DNA of 63,338 nucleotides from Hymenobacter sp. IS2118. Lineage in GTDB: Bacteria > Bacteroidota > Bacteroidia > Cytophagales > Hymenobacteraceae. Below, in pieces: positions 25,445 through 33,856 of the stretch. Positions within the stretch are counted from its first letter, which is position 1. Each line of letters starts with the position of its first letter. The translations under genes and the position numbers were made by a program. The stretch spans positions 1 through 63,338 of the forward strand of contig NZ_JNLX01000046.1 in assembly GCF_000715495.1 (NCBI RefSeq). The letters are read 5' to 3'. Under the pieces are notes generated by a model. The model saw only the letters and a list, made by a program, of their open reading frames with translations. It was not told where the DNA came from and did no database searches.

Positions 25445-28400
25445 TTAGGCTAGTATTGGCGGCGTAGCCGCCTGTATTTCTTCAGAGTCCACCTCTTCCG
25501 AATTGGTTGCAAGGTGGTCTGGGTTTTTTCCGGTTATTTTTCCCTTGAGGGTTTCGCTCAGCAAGTACATCACCGGCACTACCACCAGCGTGACGAGCGT
25601 GGCGAACACCAGACCGAAGATGATGGTCCAGGCCAGCGGGCCCCAGAAGGTAACCGACTCGCCCCCGATGAAGAAGTGCGCGTTGCCGGAGGCGAACAGC
25701 TCGTAAAAATCGATGTTCAGGCCAATAGCCAGGGGGATGAGGCCCAGCGTGGCGGCCGTGGCCGTGAGCACCACGGGGTTGAGGCGGGTGCGGCCGGCCA
25801 GCACAATGGCTTCGCGCAGCGGCATGCCCTGCGCCCGCAGCATATCGGTGAATTCAACCAGGAGAATACCGTTTTTCACCACGATGCCGGCCAGGGCAAT
25901 GATGCCCACGCCCGTCATCACGATGCTGATGTTCTGACCTGTGATGGCCAGGCCCCAGAACACGCCGGCGATGGAAAACAGAACCTCGGAGAGAATGATG
26001 AGCGGCTTGCTGAACGAGTTGAACTGCGTCACCAGAATCAGGAAGATGAGGCCCAGGGCACCGATGCCAGCCATGGGCAGGAAGTCGCTGGTTTCCTTCT
26101 GGTTTTCCTGGGCGCCGCCCATGTTGATGGTGTAGCCGGGCGGCAGCGGATAGGATTTGAGCGCCGTTTCGATGTTGGCTACCACGTCGGGGCCGGTGAA
26201 GCCGCCCAGCACGTTGGAGCTGATGGTGATAACGCGCTTGGTGTCTTTGCGCTTGATGCCGCCGTAGGTGCTGCCATAAGTAACGTCGGCCACCGAGGAA
26301 ATGGGCACCTGGCGCACGGCGCCGGTGGCATCGCGGAAGGTGAGCGGCGCGTTCACGATGGCGTCCACGTCGGAGCGGTAGGGCTCGGCGTAGCGCACCT
26401 GAATGGGATATTCGTCGTCGGCGGTTTTGAATTTACTGGCCTCGGTGCCGTAGATGGCCGTGCGCACTTCCAGGCCAATCTGGCCGGTGCTGATGCCCTC
26501 GCGGTTGGCGCGGGTGCGGTTGATGTTCACGGCAATTTCGGGGTTGCGGTCTTCCAGGTTCGAGCGCAGCTGCTCCACGCCGCCAATGTTGAGCGAGTCG
26601 AGGTAGCGGGTCACTTTCTTGGACAGGGCGGCCAGCTTGGGGTAGTCGTCGCCGGCTACTTCAATGGCAATTTCCTTACCCGTGGGCGGGCCGCTGGCTT
26701 CCTGGTCCACCGATATTTCGGCGCCCGGAATGCCCTTCACCACCTCCCGGATTTTGTCCATGTAGGTGCTGGTGGCAGGACCGGTGCGGTCGCTCATCTC
26801 CTTGAAGGCCACGCCAATTTTGCCCAGGTGCGACTGCGACACGCCCGAAGCTGTGGCTTCGCCGGGGTCGCCGGCGCCGATGGCCACGTTGGTAATCACC
26901 GATTCCACGTCGGCGTTTTTCTTACCGATGACACCGTAGATGCGGTTTTCCAGCACGCGCGTTACCGAGTCGGTGACCGATACGCGGGTACCCACGGGCA
27001 TTTTCAGGTAGGTGTAGATGAACTTGGGGTCGCCTTTGGGGAAGAACTGCACGGCGGGGCTGCGGATGCCCACGGCCACGAAGGAGCCGATGAAGAGGAT
27101 AATCACGCCCACCATCACAATGGCCGGGTGGCCGATGGACCAGCCCACCAGCTTGGCGTAGCCGTTCTGGAATTTGGGCAGGGCGCGGGTCTGGAACCAG
27201 GCAATCATCTTCACCAGCACGTAGCGGTCGAGGGCGATGAAGGCGGCCAGGGCCAGGCAGAGGTTGCCGAGGAAGTGGCCCAGCAGGCCGCTAGTCTTGC
27301 CGTCGACGCCTATTTCGGGCGTTTTGCCCAGGGCCAGCACGTTGAACAGAATGCCCAGCGCCACGAGTACGCCCATGGTAATGAGGAAGCCTTTGGTGGC
27401 CTTGGGCCGGCGGTGCAGGTCCTCCTCAAAATGCTCCTCGCGCTGCATGAAACTTACGGCAAACACGGGGTTCATCACGAAAGCTACCAACAGCGACGCC
27501 ATGAGCGTGATGATGAGCGTGACGGGCAGGTAGTACATGAACGAGCCCACAATGCCCGGCCAGAACAGCAGCGGAATAAATGGTGCAATGGTGGTGAGCG
27601 TGCCGGCCAGCACGGGCACAAATACTTCGCCCGATGCAAATTTGGCGGCTTTTTCGGTGCTCAGCTCGGGATGCTCGTGCAACAGGCGGTGAGTGTTTTC
27701 AATCACCACAATGGCGTCGTCCACCACAATGCCCAGTACGAGCAGGAAGGCGAAAAGCACAATCATGTTCAGCGAGAAGTCGAAGGCCGGCAGGATGAGG
27801 AAGGCCAGAAACATCGATAGCGGCACCGACAGGCCCACAAACATGGCGTTGGTGGTGCCCATGAAGAACATGAGAATGAACGTCACCAGCAAAAAGCCGA
27901 TGATGATGGTGTTGATGAGGTCGTGCAGCGTCACGCGGGTGTCGTTGCTGGTGTCACCGGTCACGGTGATGGTCAACTCCTTGGGCAAGCTGGCCTCCGA
28001 CTCAGCAATTAGCGCCTTGATTTTATCGCTGGCGTCAATCAGGTTTTCGCCCTGGCGCTTCACCACGTTGAGGGTAATGGCGGGCTTGCCATCGAGGCGG
28101 GCGTAGCTTTCGCGGTCCTTGAAGCCGTCGGTAACGGTGGCAATGTCGCCGAGGCGCACAGGCGCGCCGTTGAGGTTCTTGATTTGAATGTTGGCCAGGT
28201 TTTCGGCCCGCACGTACTGGCCGGCCACGCGCACGGCGCGCTTCTGCCCGCCCACGTCGATGGTACCGCCCGAAATAGTCACGTTTTCGGCCCCGATGGC
28301 GCGCGCAATGTCATTGAAACCCAGGCGCGAGGCCCGCAGCTTGTTCAGGTCCACGTCCACGTTCACCTGCTGGTCGAGGGCGCCGATGATGTCCACGCGG

Positions 28401-28933
28401 GTGATTTCGGACAGCGCCTCAATCTTATCCTGGAAGTCGTCGGCGTACTTTTTGAGCTGGGCGGCGGGGAGGTTGCCGGCCAGGTTGACGTACATAATCG
28501 GCTGCTCGGAAATGTTAACTTCCTTCACCAGCGGGGCGCTGGGCAGGTCGTTGGGCAGCTCCGTGCTGGCCTTGTCCACGGCGTCCTTCACCAGCTGCTT
28601 GGCCACCTGCACGTCGATGCCGGAGGTGAACTCGATGTCCACGATGCAGTAATCCTGGTTCGAGGTCGAGTTGATGTGCTTCACCCCGTTGATGCTCTTC
28701 ATCTCCTTTTCGAGCTGCCGGGTCACCAGGTTTTCAATGTCGGCCGGCGAGGTGCCGGGGTACACCGTGGCCACGATAATGCGCGGAATCACGATGTCGG
28801 GAAACTTCTCCTTGCCCAGCTTGAGGTAGGCGAAGATGCCCGCGATGCACAAAATCACCGTGATGATGTAAATGCTCGTCTTGTTATTAATGGACCAACT
28901 GGTGGGCCCAAATTCCTTCTCTATATCCTGCAT
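25445..28933 (-). CDS. RND efflux pump, inner-membrane permease
   Basis: 1162 aa of the HAE/AcrB-type RND family, driven by proton motive force. The N-terminus has TM1 (IITVILCIAGIFAYL) and the porter-domain start FPDIVIPRIIV. TM4 holds the Asp pair of the proton relay (LGIVVDDAIVVIENT). Late TM helices include FNSFSKPLIILSEV and GIVVKNGILLVEF. It is about 120 residues longer than AcrB, with an extra stretch near residues 500-590. With the upstream adaptor and TolC genes and a TetR regulator it forms a tripartite exporter. The substrate is not deducible; the overall pattern is closer to multidrug (HAE) than heavy-metal pumps. Confidence 0.95.
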   Translation of the reverse strand: MQDIEKEFGPTSWSINNKTSIYIITVILCIAGIFAYLKLGKEKFPDIVIPRIIVATVYPGTSPADIENLVTRQLEKEMKSINGVKHINSTSNQDYCIVDIEFTSGIDVQVAKQLVKDAVDKASTELPNDLPSAPLVKEVNISEQPIMYVNLAGNLPAAQLKKYADDFQDKIEALSEITRVDIIGALDQQVNVDVDLNKLRASRLGFNDIARAIGAENVTISGGTIDVGGQKRAVRVAGQYVRAENLANIQIKNLNGAPVRLGDIATVTDGFKDRESYARLDGKPAITLNVVKRQGENLIDASDKIKALIAESEASLPKELTITVTGDTSNDTRVTLHDLINTIIIGFLLVTFILMFFMGTTNAMFVGLSVPLSMFLAFLILPAFDFSLNMIVLFAFLLVLGIVVDDAIVVIENTHRLLHEHPELSTEKAAKFASGEVFVPVLAGTLTTIAPFIPLLFWPGIVGSFMYYLPVTLIITLMASLLVAFVMNPVFAVSFMQREEHFEEDLHRRPKATKGFLITMGVLVALGILFNVLALGKTPEIGVDGKTSGLLGHFLGNLCLALAAFIALDRYVLVKMIAWFQTRALPKFQNGYAKLVGWSIGHPAIVMVGVIILFIGSFVAVGIRSPAVQFFPKGDPKFIYTYLKMPVGTRVSVTDSVTRVLENRIYGVIGKKNADVESVITNVAIGAGDPGEATASGVSQSHLGKIGVAFKEMSDRTGPATSTYMDKIREVVKGIPGAEISVDQEASGPPTGKEIAIEVAGDDYPKLAALSKKVTRYLDSLNIGGVEQLRSNLEDRNPEIAVNINRTRANREGISTGQIGLEVRTAIYGTEASKFKTADDEYPIQVRYAEPYRSDVDAIVNAPLTFRDATGAVRQVPISSVADVTYGSTYGGIKRKDTKRVITISSNVLGGFTGPDVVANIETALKSYPLPPGYTINMGGAQENQKETSDFLPMAGIGALGLIFLILVTQFNSFSKPLIILSEVLFSIAGVFWGLAITGQNISIVMTGVGIIALAGIVVKNGILLVEFTDMLRAQGMPLREAIVLAGRTRLNPVVLTATAATLGLIPLAIGLNIDFYELFASGNAHFFIGGESVTFWGPLAWTIIFGLVFATLVTLVVVPVMYLLSETLKGKITGKNPDHLATNSEEVDSEEIQAATPPILA

Positions 28934-28940
28934 GTTGATT

Positions 28941-28973
28941 TAGCTGTTAGCTATTAGCTGGTAGCTGATAGCT
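28941..28973. repeat. TAGC-rich repeat cluster R1
   Basis: A run of TAGCTGTTAGC/TATTAGCTGGTAGC-type units directly upstream of the pump gene. One of four related clusters in this operon. Confidence 0.8.
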
Positions 28974-28996
28974 CTTGGGTTTAAGACAGGTTTCCT

Positions 28997-29356
28997 TTAG
29001 CTATTTGCTTTTAAACGGGCGATGAATCCGTGCAGCATTTTGATTTCTTCTTCCAGCATCTCGGGTAGTGAGCAATCTGCGGGCAGTGTTAACAGGCCAG
29101 ACTGCACTGCGATAATTAACTGCGTATCCAATTCAAAACAGGAGCCCAAAGCAATTTCCAGAAAGTGCCGGTATTCCTTTTCGCTGCTCCGGCTGCTGCC
29201 TTCGGCGATGTTAGAAGGAATTGAAACCGCAGCCCGCGTCATCTGGCTGCGAAGGCTGTATGTCTCCTCGCGGGGCAACTGACGCACCAACTCATAGGTG
29301 GATTTTGCAAGTTCAATACCCCGCTGCCATACCTTCAATTCCTTGTAATTTTTCAT
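28997..29356 (-). CDS. Four-helix-bundle protein (23S rRNA IVS-protein family)
   Basis: 119 aa. The sequence has the S23/four-helix-bundle pattern: KNYKELKVWQRGIELAK, RSQMTRAAVSIPSNIAEG, EYRHFLEIALGSCFELDTQL and LHGFIARLK. Related proteins are encoded in intervening sequences of 23S rRNA genes and as dispersed stand-alone genes in Bacteroidota; their role is unknown. Here it splits the adaptor gene from the pump gene in an efflux operon and is bracketed by TAGC-rich repeat clusters R1 and R2. I infer that it arrived with these repeats rather than being part of the pump. Confidence 0.88.
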   Translation of the reverse strand: MKNYKELKVWQRGIELAKSTYELVRQLPREETYSLRSQMTRAAVSIPSNIAEGSSRSSEKEYRHFLEIALGSCFELDTQLIIAVQSGLLTLPADCSLPEMLEEEIKMLHGFIARLKANS

Positions 29357-29385
29357 ATTACGCCATCTACTGTTATCCGAGAAAA

Positions 29386-29424
29386 AGCTAACAGCTAATA
29401 GCTAGCCGCTAATAGCTATTAGTT
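29386..29424. repeat. TAGC-rich repeat cluster R2
   Basis: Units of AGCTAACAGCTAATAGCTAG and its reverse. It overlaps the 3' end of the adaptor gene, so the last codons (QLIAISG, stop) are read from the repeat. Confidence 0.8.
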
Positions 29425-30592
29425 GGCCGTCGTTCAGATTCTGGTAACCGGCCGAGATAATCTGGTCGGCGGCGGTGAGGCCGCTGGTGACTTCCACCTT
29501 GCCGTTGTAGGTGTTGCCGGTTTTGATGATGCGCTTTTCGGCGGTCATTTTGCCCTCGGCTTTGCCCACCACATACACGTAGCTGTTCTGCTCGTCGCGC
29601 TGCACCAGGTCCACCGGAATAACGGTGGCGGCGGCGGCGGCGTAGTTCTGGATGCGCACCGTGGCCACCATATTGGGGCGCAGGTCGGCGGCTTTGGCGT
29701 TTTTCAGGCGCAGCTCCACCGTGAAGGTGCGGCTGGTGGCATTGATGCTGCGGCTCACCACGCGCACGGTGGCGGGCAGCTCCTCGCCGCCCAGGTCCGG
29801 AATGGTCACCACGGCATTATCGCCGGCCTTGATGCTGTTGCCGTAAGCCTCCGACACGTCGGCCAGAATCTTGCCGCCCGTGCCGCCGTTCAGGCGCACT
29901 ACCGGCGCACCGGGCGCGGTAATTTCGCCCAGCTTGGGCAGCACCTCATCCACAGTACCCGAGAACGGGGCAATTACGTTGTAAAGGGCCTTTTGCTGGT
30001 TGAGGGTATTGAGGCCGTTTTGCAGGGCGCGGTAGTTGTTGCGGGCCGTCAAGAACTGCACTTCGGTGCCAATCTGCTGGTCCCAGAGGCTTTTTTGCTT
30101 CTCGTAAATCACGCGGGCCAGGTCCATGCGGGTTTTCAATTCGGCGACGTTGGCATCGAGGATGCTGGCATCCACGGTGGCGAGCACCTGGCCCTTGCGC
30201 ACCCGGTCGCCGCGCTGCACGCGGATGCTGGTGAGGGTACCGGCGGCCCGGCTGCCCACAGTGGCATTCTGGTCGAAATCGACGCGGCCCTGCACTTCCA
30301 GGTAGCTTTTGAAGCTCTCGGGCTTGGCGTTCATCACGCTCACGGGCGTGGCCGGAGCGGTTTCGCCGGGGCCGGTTTTGGCTTCGAGGGTGGCTATTTT
30401 AGCCTGCGTGTCGGCCTGCTCTTTCTTGAGTTTGGCCAGCTCGGCTTTGGGGTCTTCGGCGCCGCCGCAGGAAACGGTGATTAAGCTGATAGCTATTAAC
30501 TGGTAGCTAATAGCCTTTTTGAGGAAGCTGTTTTTAGGGGAGCTGTTAGCTAATAGCGGCTGGCTGTTAGCTTTTTTGAAAGACAAGTTCAT
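29402..30592 (-). CDS. RND efflux periplasmic adaptor (membrane fusion protein) lipoprotein
   Basis: 396 aa HlyD/AcrA-type adaptor that links the pump to TolC. After the lipobox (ITVSC) it shows a coiled coil ([23 protein letters not shown]), a lipoyl-like half-motif ([23 protein letters not shown]), a hairpin with [11 protein letters not shown], the second lipoyl half ([18 protein letters not shown]) and a beta-barrel ([13 protein letters not shown]). The first ~40 residues are odd: the signal peptide core [16 protein letters not shown] is encoded by a TAGC repeat (R3), and the C-terminal LIAISG by R2. An unusually long 26-residue lead precedes the hydrophobic core. Confidence 0.92.
   Translation of the reverse strand: MNLSFKKANSQPLLANSSPKNSFLKKAISYQLIAISLITVSCGGAEDPKAELAKLKKEQADTQAKIATLEAKTGPGETAPATPVSVMNAKPESFKSYLEVQGRVDFDQNATVGSRAAGTLTSIRVQRGDRVRKGQVLATVDASILDANVAELKTRMDLARVIYEKQKSLWDQQIGTEVQFLTARNNYRALQNGLNTLNQQKALYNVIAPFSGTVDEVLPKLGEITAPGAPVVRLNGGTGGKILADVSEAYGNSIKAGDNAVVTIPDLGGEELPATVRVVSRSINATSRTFTVELRLKNAKAADLRPNMVATVRIQNYAAAAATVIPVDLVQRDEQNSYVYVVGKAEGKMTAEKRIIKTGNTYNGKVEVTSGLTAADQIISAGYQNLNDGQLIAISG
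30483..30573. repeat. TAGC-rich repeat cluster R3
   Basis: Dispersed units (AGCTGATAGCTATTAACTGG, GGTAGCTAATAGCC, GAGCTGTTAGCTAATAGCGG, GGCTGTTAGC) inside the 5' part of the adaptor gene, covering its signal peptide. Confidence 0.8.
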
Positions 30593-30624
30593 TGTAGGAC
30601 ATTCTAAGGTTTGACAAGGAGAAA

Positions 30625-30660
30625 AGCTACTGGCTAACAGCTACTAGCTAACGGCTATTT
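30625..30660. repeat. TAGC-rich repeat cluster R4
   Basis: GCTACTGGCTAACAGC and CTACTAGCTAACGGCTA-type units between the adaptor gene and tolC, reaching the tolC stop codon. Confidence 0.8.
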
Positions 30661-32303
30661 TTATACAGCTCGCCGGTCGCTTTGTCGCGGTCCACTTTGG
30701 CTACCAGCACGTCGTAAATCGCGCCGTAGTAGTTGGTCTGGGCCGAGCGCAGGTCGGTTTCGGCCGTAATCACCTCCAGGTTGGAGCCCACACCGGCATT
30801 GAACTTGATGCGCGTGACGCGGGCCACGTCGGTGGCCAGGGTCAGGTTGGCCTGCTGGTTGTCCAGCACGTCGAGGGCGTTGATGAGCGTAGTGCGGCTC
30901 TGGGCATCCTGCAAGTCAATGCTTTGCTTCAGCGTCTCGAAGCCGCGCTCAATCGTCTGCTGCTGCAGGCGGCTCTGCTGCACCAGGTACTTGCGGCGGA
31001 AGCCATCGAACACCGGCACCTGCAGGCTCAGGCCCACGTTGCCAAAGCCGAACCAGTTCTGGTTGACAAAGCCGGCCGAGTTGCGCGAATCCGGACCGCG
31101 AAAGGCAAACAGCTCGCTGGCCTTGTTCGCCGAGCCCGTGAAGCCGTAGGCGCCCGAGAGCACGAGACGCGGGTAAGCGCCAGCCTGACGGTTGCGCAGG
31201 TCGAGGCCGGCCAGGGCCTGCTGGGTTTCCAGGGTCGAGAATTCGATGCGGTTGTTGTAGTTGAGCGCGCCGCGAGCCGCTACCGGCTGGCCGCCCGACA
31301 GCGCGTTCTGCTGGTCGAGGCGGTTTTGGGCGGCGGGGTCGCTGCTAGTCTGGGCCGGGGCCGTGGGCAGGTCGCCCAGGCCGTTCACGCCGCCGCCGGT
31401 GCTCATATCGGCCACGCCGAGGCGCTGGCGCAGGGCGCCGGCATCCACCACGGCTGCGCCGAGCGAGTCGGTGAGCTGAATGCGCTGCTGCTGCGGCAGG
31501 CCCATCTGAAACTTGAGCAAGCCCACGCTCAGCTCGGTGAGGCGCTGGGCTTTCTGCTGCTCCACCACCAGGTTGTTGCGCTGCACGCGCAGGCGGTCCA
31601 CGTCGAGCTTCTCCACAAAACCAGCTTTGTAGGTTTCATTGGTCTGATACAGCACGGTATCGAGGCGCTGCACGTTGCGGGCCAGCAGCGCCAGGCGCGA
31701 GCGGGCCACCAGCGTGCTGTAATACGCCTTACTCACCTGCTCCACCACGTCGATTTCGGCCTGCTGGGTTTGCTTCTTGGCCAGCTCGGTGTACACCTTA
31801 GCCGCCTTCAAACCAATCAGATACGCGCCATCGAAGAGCAGCTGCGATACCGAAGCGCTGGTGTTGCCGGCGAATTGCAGGCCAAAGGCGAACGGCTGCG
31901 GCGGCACGGCCAGGCTGCGCTGTTCCAGCACTACTTCCTGACCGCTGCTGGCATCGGCCACTTTGCCGGGCGTGAGCACGGTTTGCTGCACCGGGAAGTT
32001 CACCAGGCTCTTTTGCAGCTTGAAGTTGTCGGAAATGGTGGCGCCTACGTTCACCTGGGGCAGGCCAGCACTCTTGATTTCGCCCACTTTGGCGGCGGCG
32101 GCAGCCTCGCCCAAGCGGGTGGCCAGCAGGCTCGATTTGTTCTGAACGGCGTAGCTCACCGCCTGTTGCAGGCTCAGGGGCATGGTGCCCGTGGTGGGCG
32201 GGGCGACCGGCAGCGCGGCCGGAGCCGACTGGGCAAGCAGTGCCTGTGGCACGGCGGCACTCAGGGCCACCAGCAGCAGTGTTTTTGGTCGAAACAGCAT
32301 CAT
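30648..32303 (-). CDS. TolC-family outer-membrane efflux protein
   Basis: 551 aa with signal peptide (ALLAQ). The outer-membrane channel of the tripartite pump. The two internal TolC repeats are visible as long amphipathic helices: YAVQNKSSLLATRLGEAAAA and AKVYTELAKKQTQQAEIDVV in the first half, and the matching late helices ETAL-type FETLKQSIDLQDAQ and VITAETDLRSAQTNYY in the second. A Pro/Gln/Ala-rich insert is near residues 285-340 (TSSDPAAQNRLDQQ). The first ATG in good context is 32303 (an alternative, 32300, is in the same codon pair). It is the second gene of the tetR operon. Confidence 0.9.
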   Translation of the reverse strand: MMLFRPKTLLLVALSAAVPQALLAQSAPAALPVAPPTTGTMPLSLQQAVSYAVQNKSSLLATRLGEAAAAAKVGEIKSAGLPQVNVGATISDNFKLQKSLVNFPVQQTVLTPGKVADASSGQEVVLEQRSLAVPPQPFAFGLQFAGNTSASVSQLLFDGAYLIGLKAAKVYTELAKKQTQQAEIDVVEQVSKAYYSTLVARSRLALLARNVQRLDTVLYQTNETYKAGFVEKLDVDRLRVQRNNLVVEQQKAQRLTELSVGLLKFQMGLPQQQRIQLTDSLGAAVVDAGALRQRLGVADMSTGGGVNGLGDLPTAPAQTSSDPAAQNRLDQQNALSGGQPVAARGALNYNNRIEFSTLETQQALAGLDLRNRQAGAYPRLVLSGAYGFTGSANKASELFAFRGPDSRNSAGFVNQNWFGFGNVGLSLQVPVFDGFRRKYLVQQSRLQQQTIERGFETLKQSIDLQDAQSRTTLINALDVLDNQQANLTLATDVARVTRIKFNAGVGSNLEVITAETDLRSAQTNYYGAIYDVLVAKVDRDKATGELYKNSR

Positions 32304-32345
32304 TATTAACAGCAAAAAGGGAACGGGGAAGCGGGGAAAAGCGGG

Positions 32346-32960
32346 TTATTCTTGCTCCGTGACGTGGCGGAGGTCGTTGATGAGCTTGTGCCCCTTGAGC
32401 GAAGCAATGCCCAGCATGTAGTGTTCGATGATGACCTGCTGCAGGCGCTGCACGTCGAATTGCCGGGGCGGAAACACGTCGGGGTTGAAGGCCAGCTCAA
32501 TCTGGGCCAGGCGCAGGCGGGCCAGCACGGGCACGTCGAGGTCGGCGCGGAATAGCTCCTCGCTCATGCCCCGGCGCAGGTTATCGGTTATTTGTTCCAG
32601 AATGTACTCCTGCTTGTGGTCGAGCCAAAGCTGCCACGTGCTGGGGTGAAACTTCTGCATATCGTAGAAGATGCTCGGGTGCACCTCGCTGAACTGCTGG
32701 CGCATCCAATTCATCATGCCGAACAGCTCGTCCACCGCCGAGGTGGCCTGCGCCTGCATCCGCTCGCAGTCGTGCTGCGCTTCTAGCAGGTGTCGGGTCA
32801 TCACGCCTTCCACAATCTGGTCTTTGTTCTCGAACCATTTGTAGAGGGTCTTTTTCGACATGCCCAGGTCGGCGGCAATGTCGTCCATACTCACGCTTTT
32901 GATGCCATTGCGCATGAAAAGCTGCTGCGCCTGGCTCAGGATTCGGTCTTTGATTTCCAT
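32346..32960 (-). CDS. TetR/AcrR-family repressor of the efflux operon
   Basis: 204 aa. The N-terminal DNA-binding helix-turn-helix is clear: FMRNGIKSVSMDDIAADLGMSKKTLYKWFENKD (residues ~17-49, only key parts quoted: VSMDDIAADLG, SKKTLYKWF). The C-terminal ligand-binding domain is all-helical. It is the first gene of the tetR-tolC-adaptor-pump operon on the same strand. A perfect inverted repeat overlaps the promoter upstream, so it very probably represses its own operon and is released by a pump substrate. Confidence 0.92.
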   Translation of the reverse strand: MEIKDRILSQAQQLFMRNGIKSVSMDDIAADLGMSKKTLYKWFENKDQIVEGVMTRHLLEAQHDCERMQAQATSAVDELFGMMNWMRQQFSEVHPSIFYDMQKFHPSTWQLWLDHKQEYILEQITDNLRRGMSEELFRADLDVPVLARLRLAQIELAFNPDVFPPRQFDVQRLQQVIIEHYMLGIASLKGHKLINDLRHVTEQE

Positions 32961-32971
32961 AATTAACGCCG

Positions 32972-32979
32972 CAAAGATA
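32972..32979 (-). promoter_or_regulatory. -7 box TATCTTTG of the tetR-efflux operon
   Basis: TATCTTTG on the minus strand, 12 bp upstream of the tetR ATG. The operator palindrome starts 3 bp further upstream. Confidence 0.6.
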
Positions 32980-32982
32980 CAA

Positions 32983-33012
32983 TGGAAACTTTTATTGTGC
33001 TCAAAGTTTCCA
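32983..33012. promoter_or_regulatory. Putative TetR operator
   Basis: Perfect inverted repeat TGGAAACTTT/AAAGTTTCCA with a 10-bp spacer. It covers the -33 region of the operon promoter, as expected for autorepression by the adjacent TetR protein. The remaining part of the 327-bp gap to ispF (33013-33245) is AT-rich and shows no gene. Confidence 0.65.
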
Positions 33013-33245
33013 TTTTCTTTTTAGCGCCCCAGTCGGTTCCGGGCACTTTCCGCTTTGATGTGACGCAGAGCGGCTCCGTTTACTTTACAGTATTTGGAAA
33101 ATAGCTGCGGAATAGCTGCCATCTTTAACTAATTTTGATAGCAATGCAAAGCTAATATTTTTAGCGGATTTTTATTCATTAATCGTGTTATTAAATTATA
33201 AATGCCGTCTCCCGGTATTTTGCAGACCATAAACCCTGCGCCGGG

Positions 33246-33253
33246 TACTTTTG
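33246..33253 (+). promoter_or_regulatory. -7 box TACTTTTG of the ispF promoter
   Basis: Matches TAnnTTTG, 34 bp before the ispF ATG. Confidence 0.55.
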
Positions 33254-33287
33254 CAGCAGCCGCGTCGGCTCTACCTTATTCCACCTC

Positions 33288-33767
33288 ATGAAAATTCGCA
33301 CCGGCTTCGGCTACGACGTTCACCAATTGCAGGAAGGCCTGCCGTTCTGGCTCGGCGGCATTCTGGTACCGCACACCCACGGCGCGCTCGGCCACTCCGA
33401 TGCCGACGTGCTCATCCACGTTATTTGCGACGCGCTGCTGGGCGCGGCCAACCTGCGCGACATCGGCTTCCACTTCCCCGACACCGACCCGCAGTACAAG
33501 GGCATCGACTCCAAAAAACTTCTCTCCGGCGTGATGCGCCTGCTGCGGGAGAAGGGCTACGAGGTGGGCAACATTGACTCCACCATCTGCCTGGAGCAGC
33601 CCAAGGTGAACCCGCACATCCCGGAAATGCGGCGCGTGCTGGCCGCCGTAATGGGCATTGCCGAAGACGATATTTCCATTAAAGCAACCACCACCGAAAA
33701 ACTGGGTTTTGTGGGCACGGGCGAAGGCGTGGCGGCCTACGCCAGCGTCCTTATTCACCAGGTGTAA
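33288..33767 (+). CDS. ispF: 2-C-methyl-D-erythritol 2,4-cyclodiphosphate synthase
   Basis: 159 aa. Cyclises CDP-ME 2-phosphate to MEcPP in the MEP isoprenoid pathway. Metal ligands Asp10 and His12 (GYDVHQL) and the downstream metal/phosphate loop GHSDADVLIH are present, as are the C-terminal TTTEKLGFVG and GEGVAAYA blocks that bind the cytidine and active site. Length and order are canonical. It starts a plus-strand run with the two M28 peptidase genes, with 89 bp before the first. Confidence 0.97.
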   Translation: MKIRTGFGYDVHQLQEGLPFWLGGILVPHTHGALGHSDADVLIHVICDALLGAANLRDIGFHFPDTDPQYKGIDSKKLLSGVMRLLREKGYEVGNIDSTICLEQPKVNPHIPEMRRVLAAVMGIAEDDISIKATTTEKLGFVGTGEGVAAYASVLIHQV

Positions 33768-33856
33768 ACCACACCCGCGCCCTTTCAAAATGACCTGCCG
33801 GCTTTGCTGAAGCAGGGCCACCCCCCACGCCTGTTTCCCACCATTCTTACTTATTC

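Noticed and set aside
25514..27820. A 768-codon open frame opposite the RND pump gene
   Set aside because: It is a frame shadow typical of GC-rich coding DNA; its translation has low-complexity His/Gly/Ala/Gln content and no domain, and the pump on the other strand is certain.
28941..30660. CRISPR-like array in the TAGC clusters
   Set aside because: Units are short, irregular and partly inside coding sequence; there are no spacers and no cas genes.
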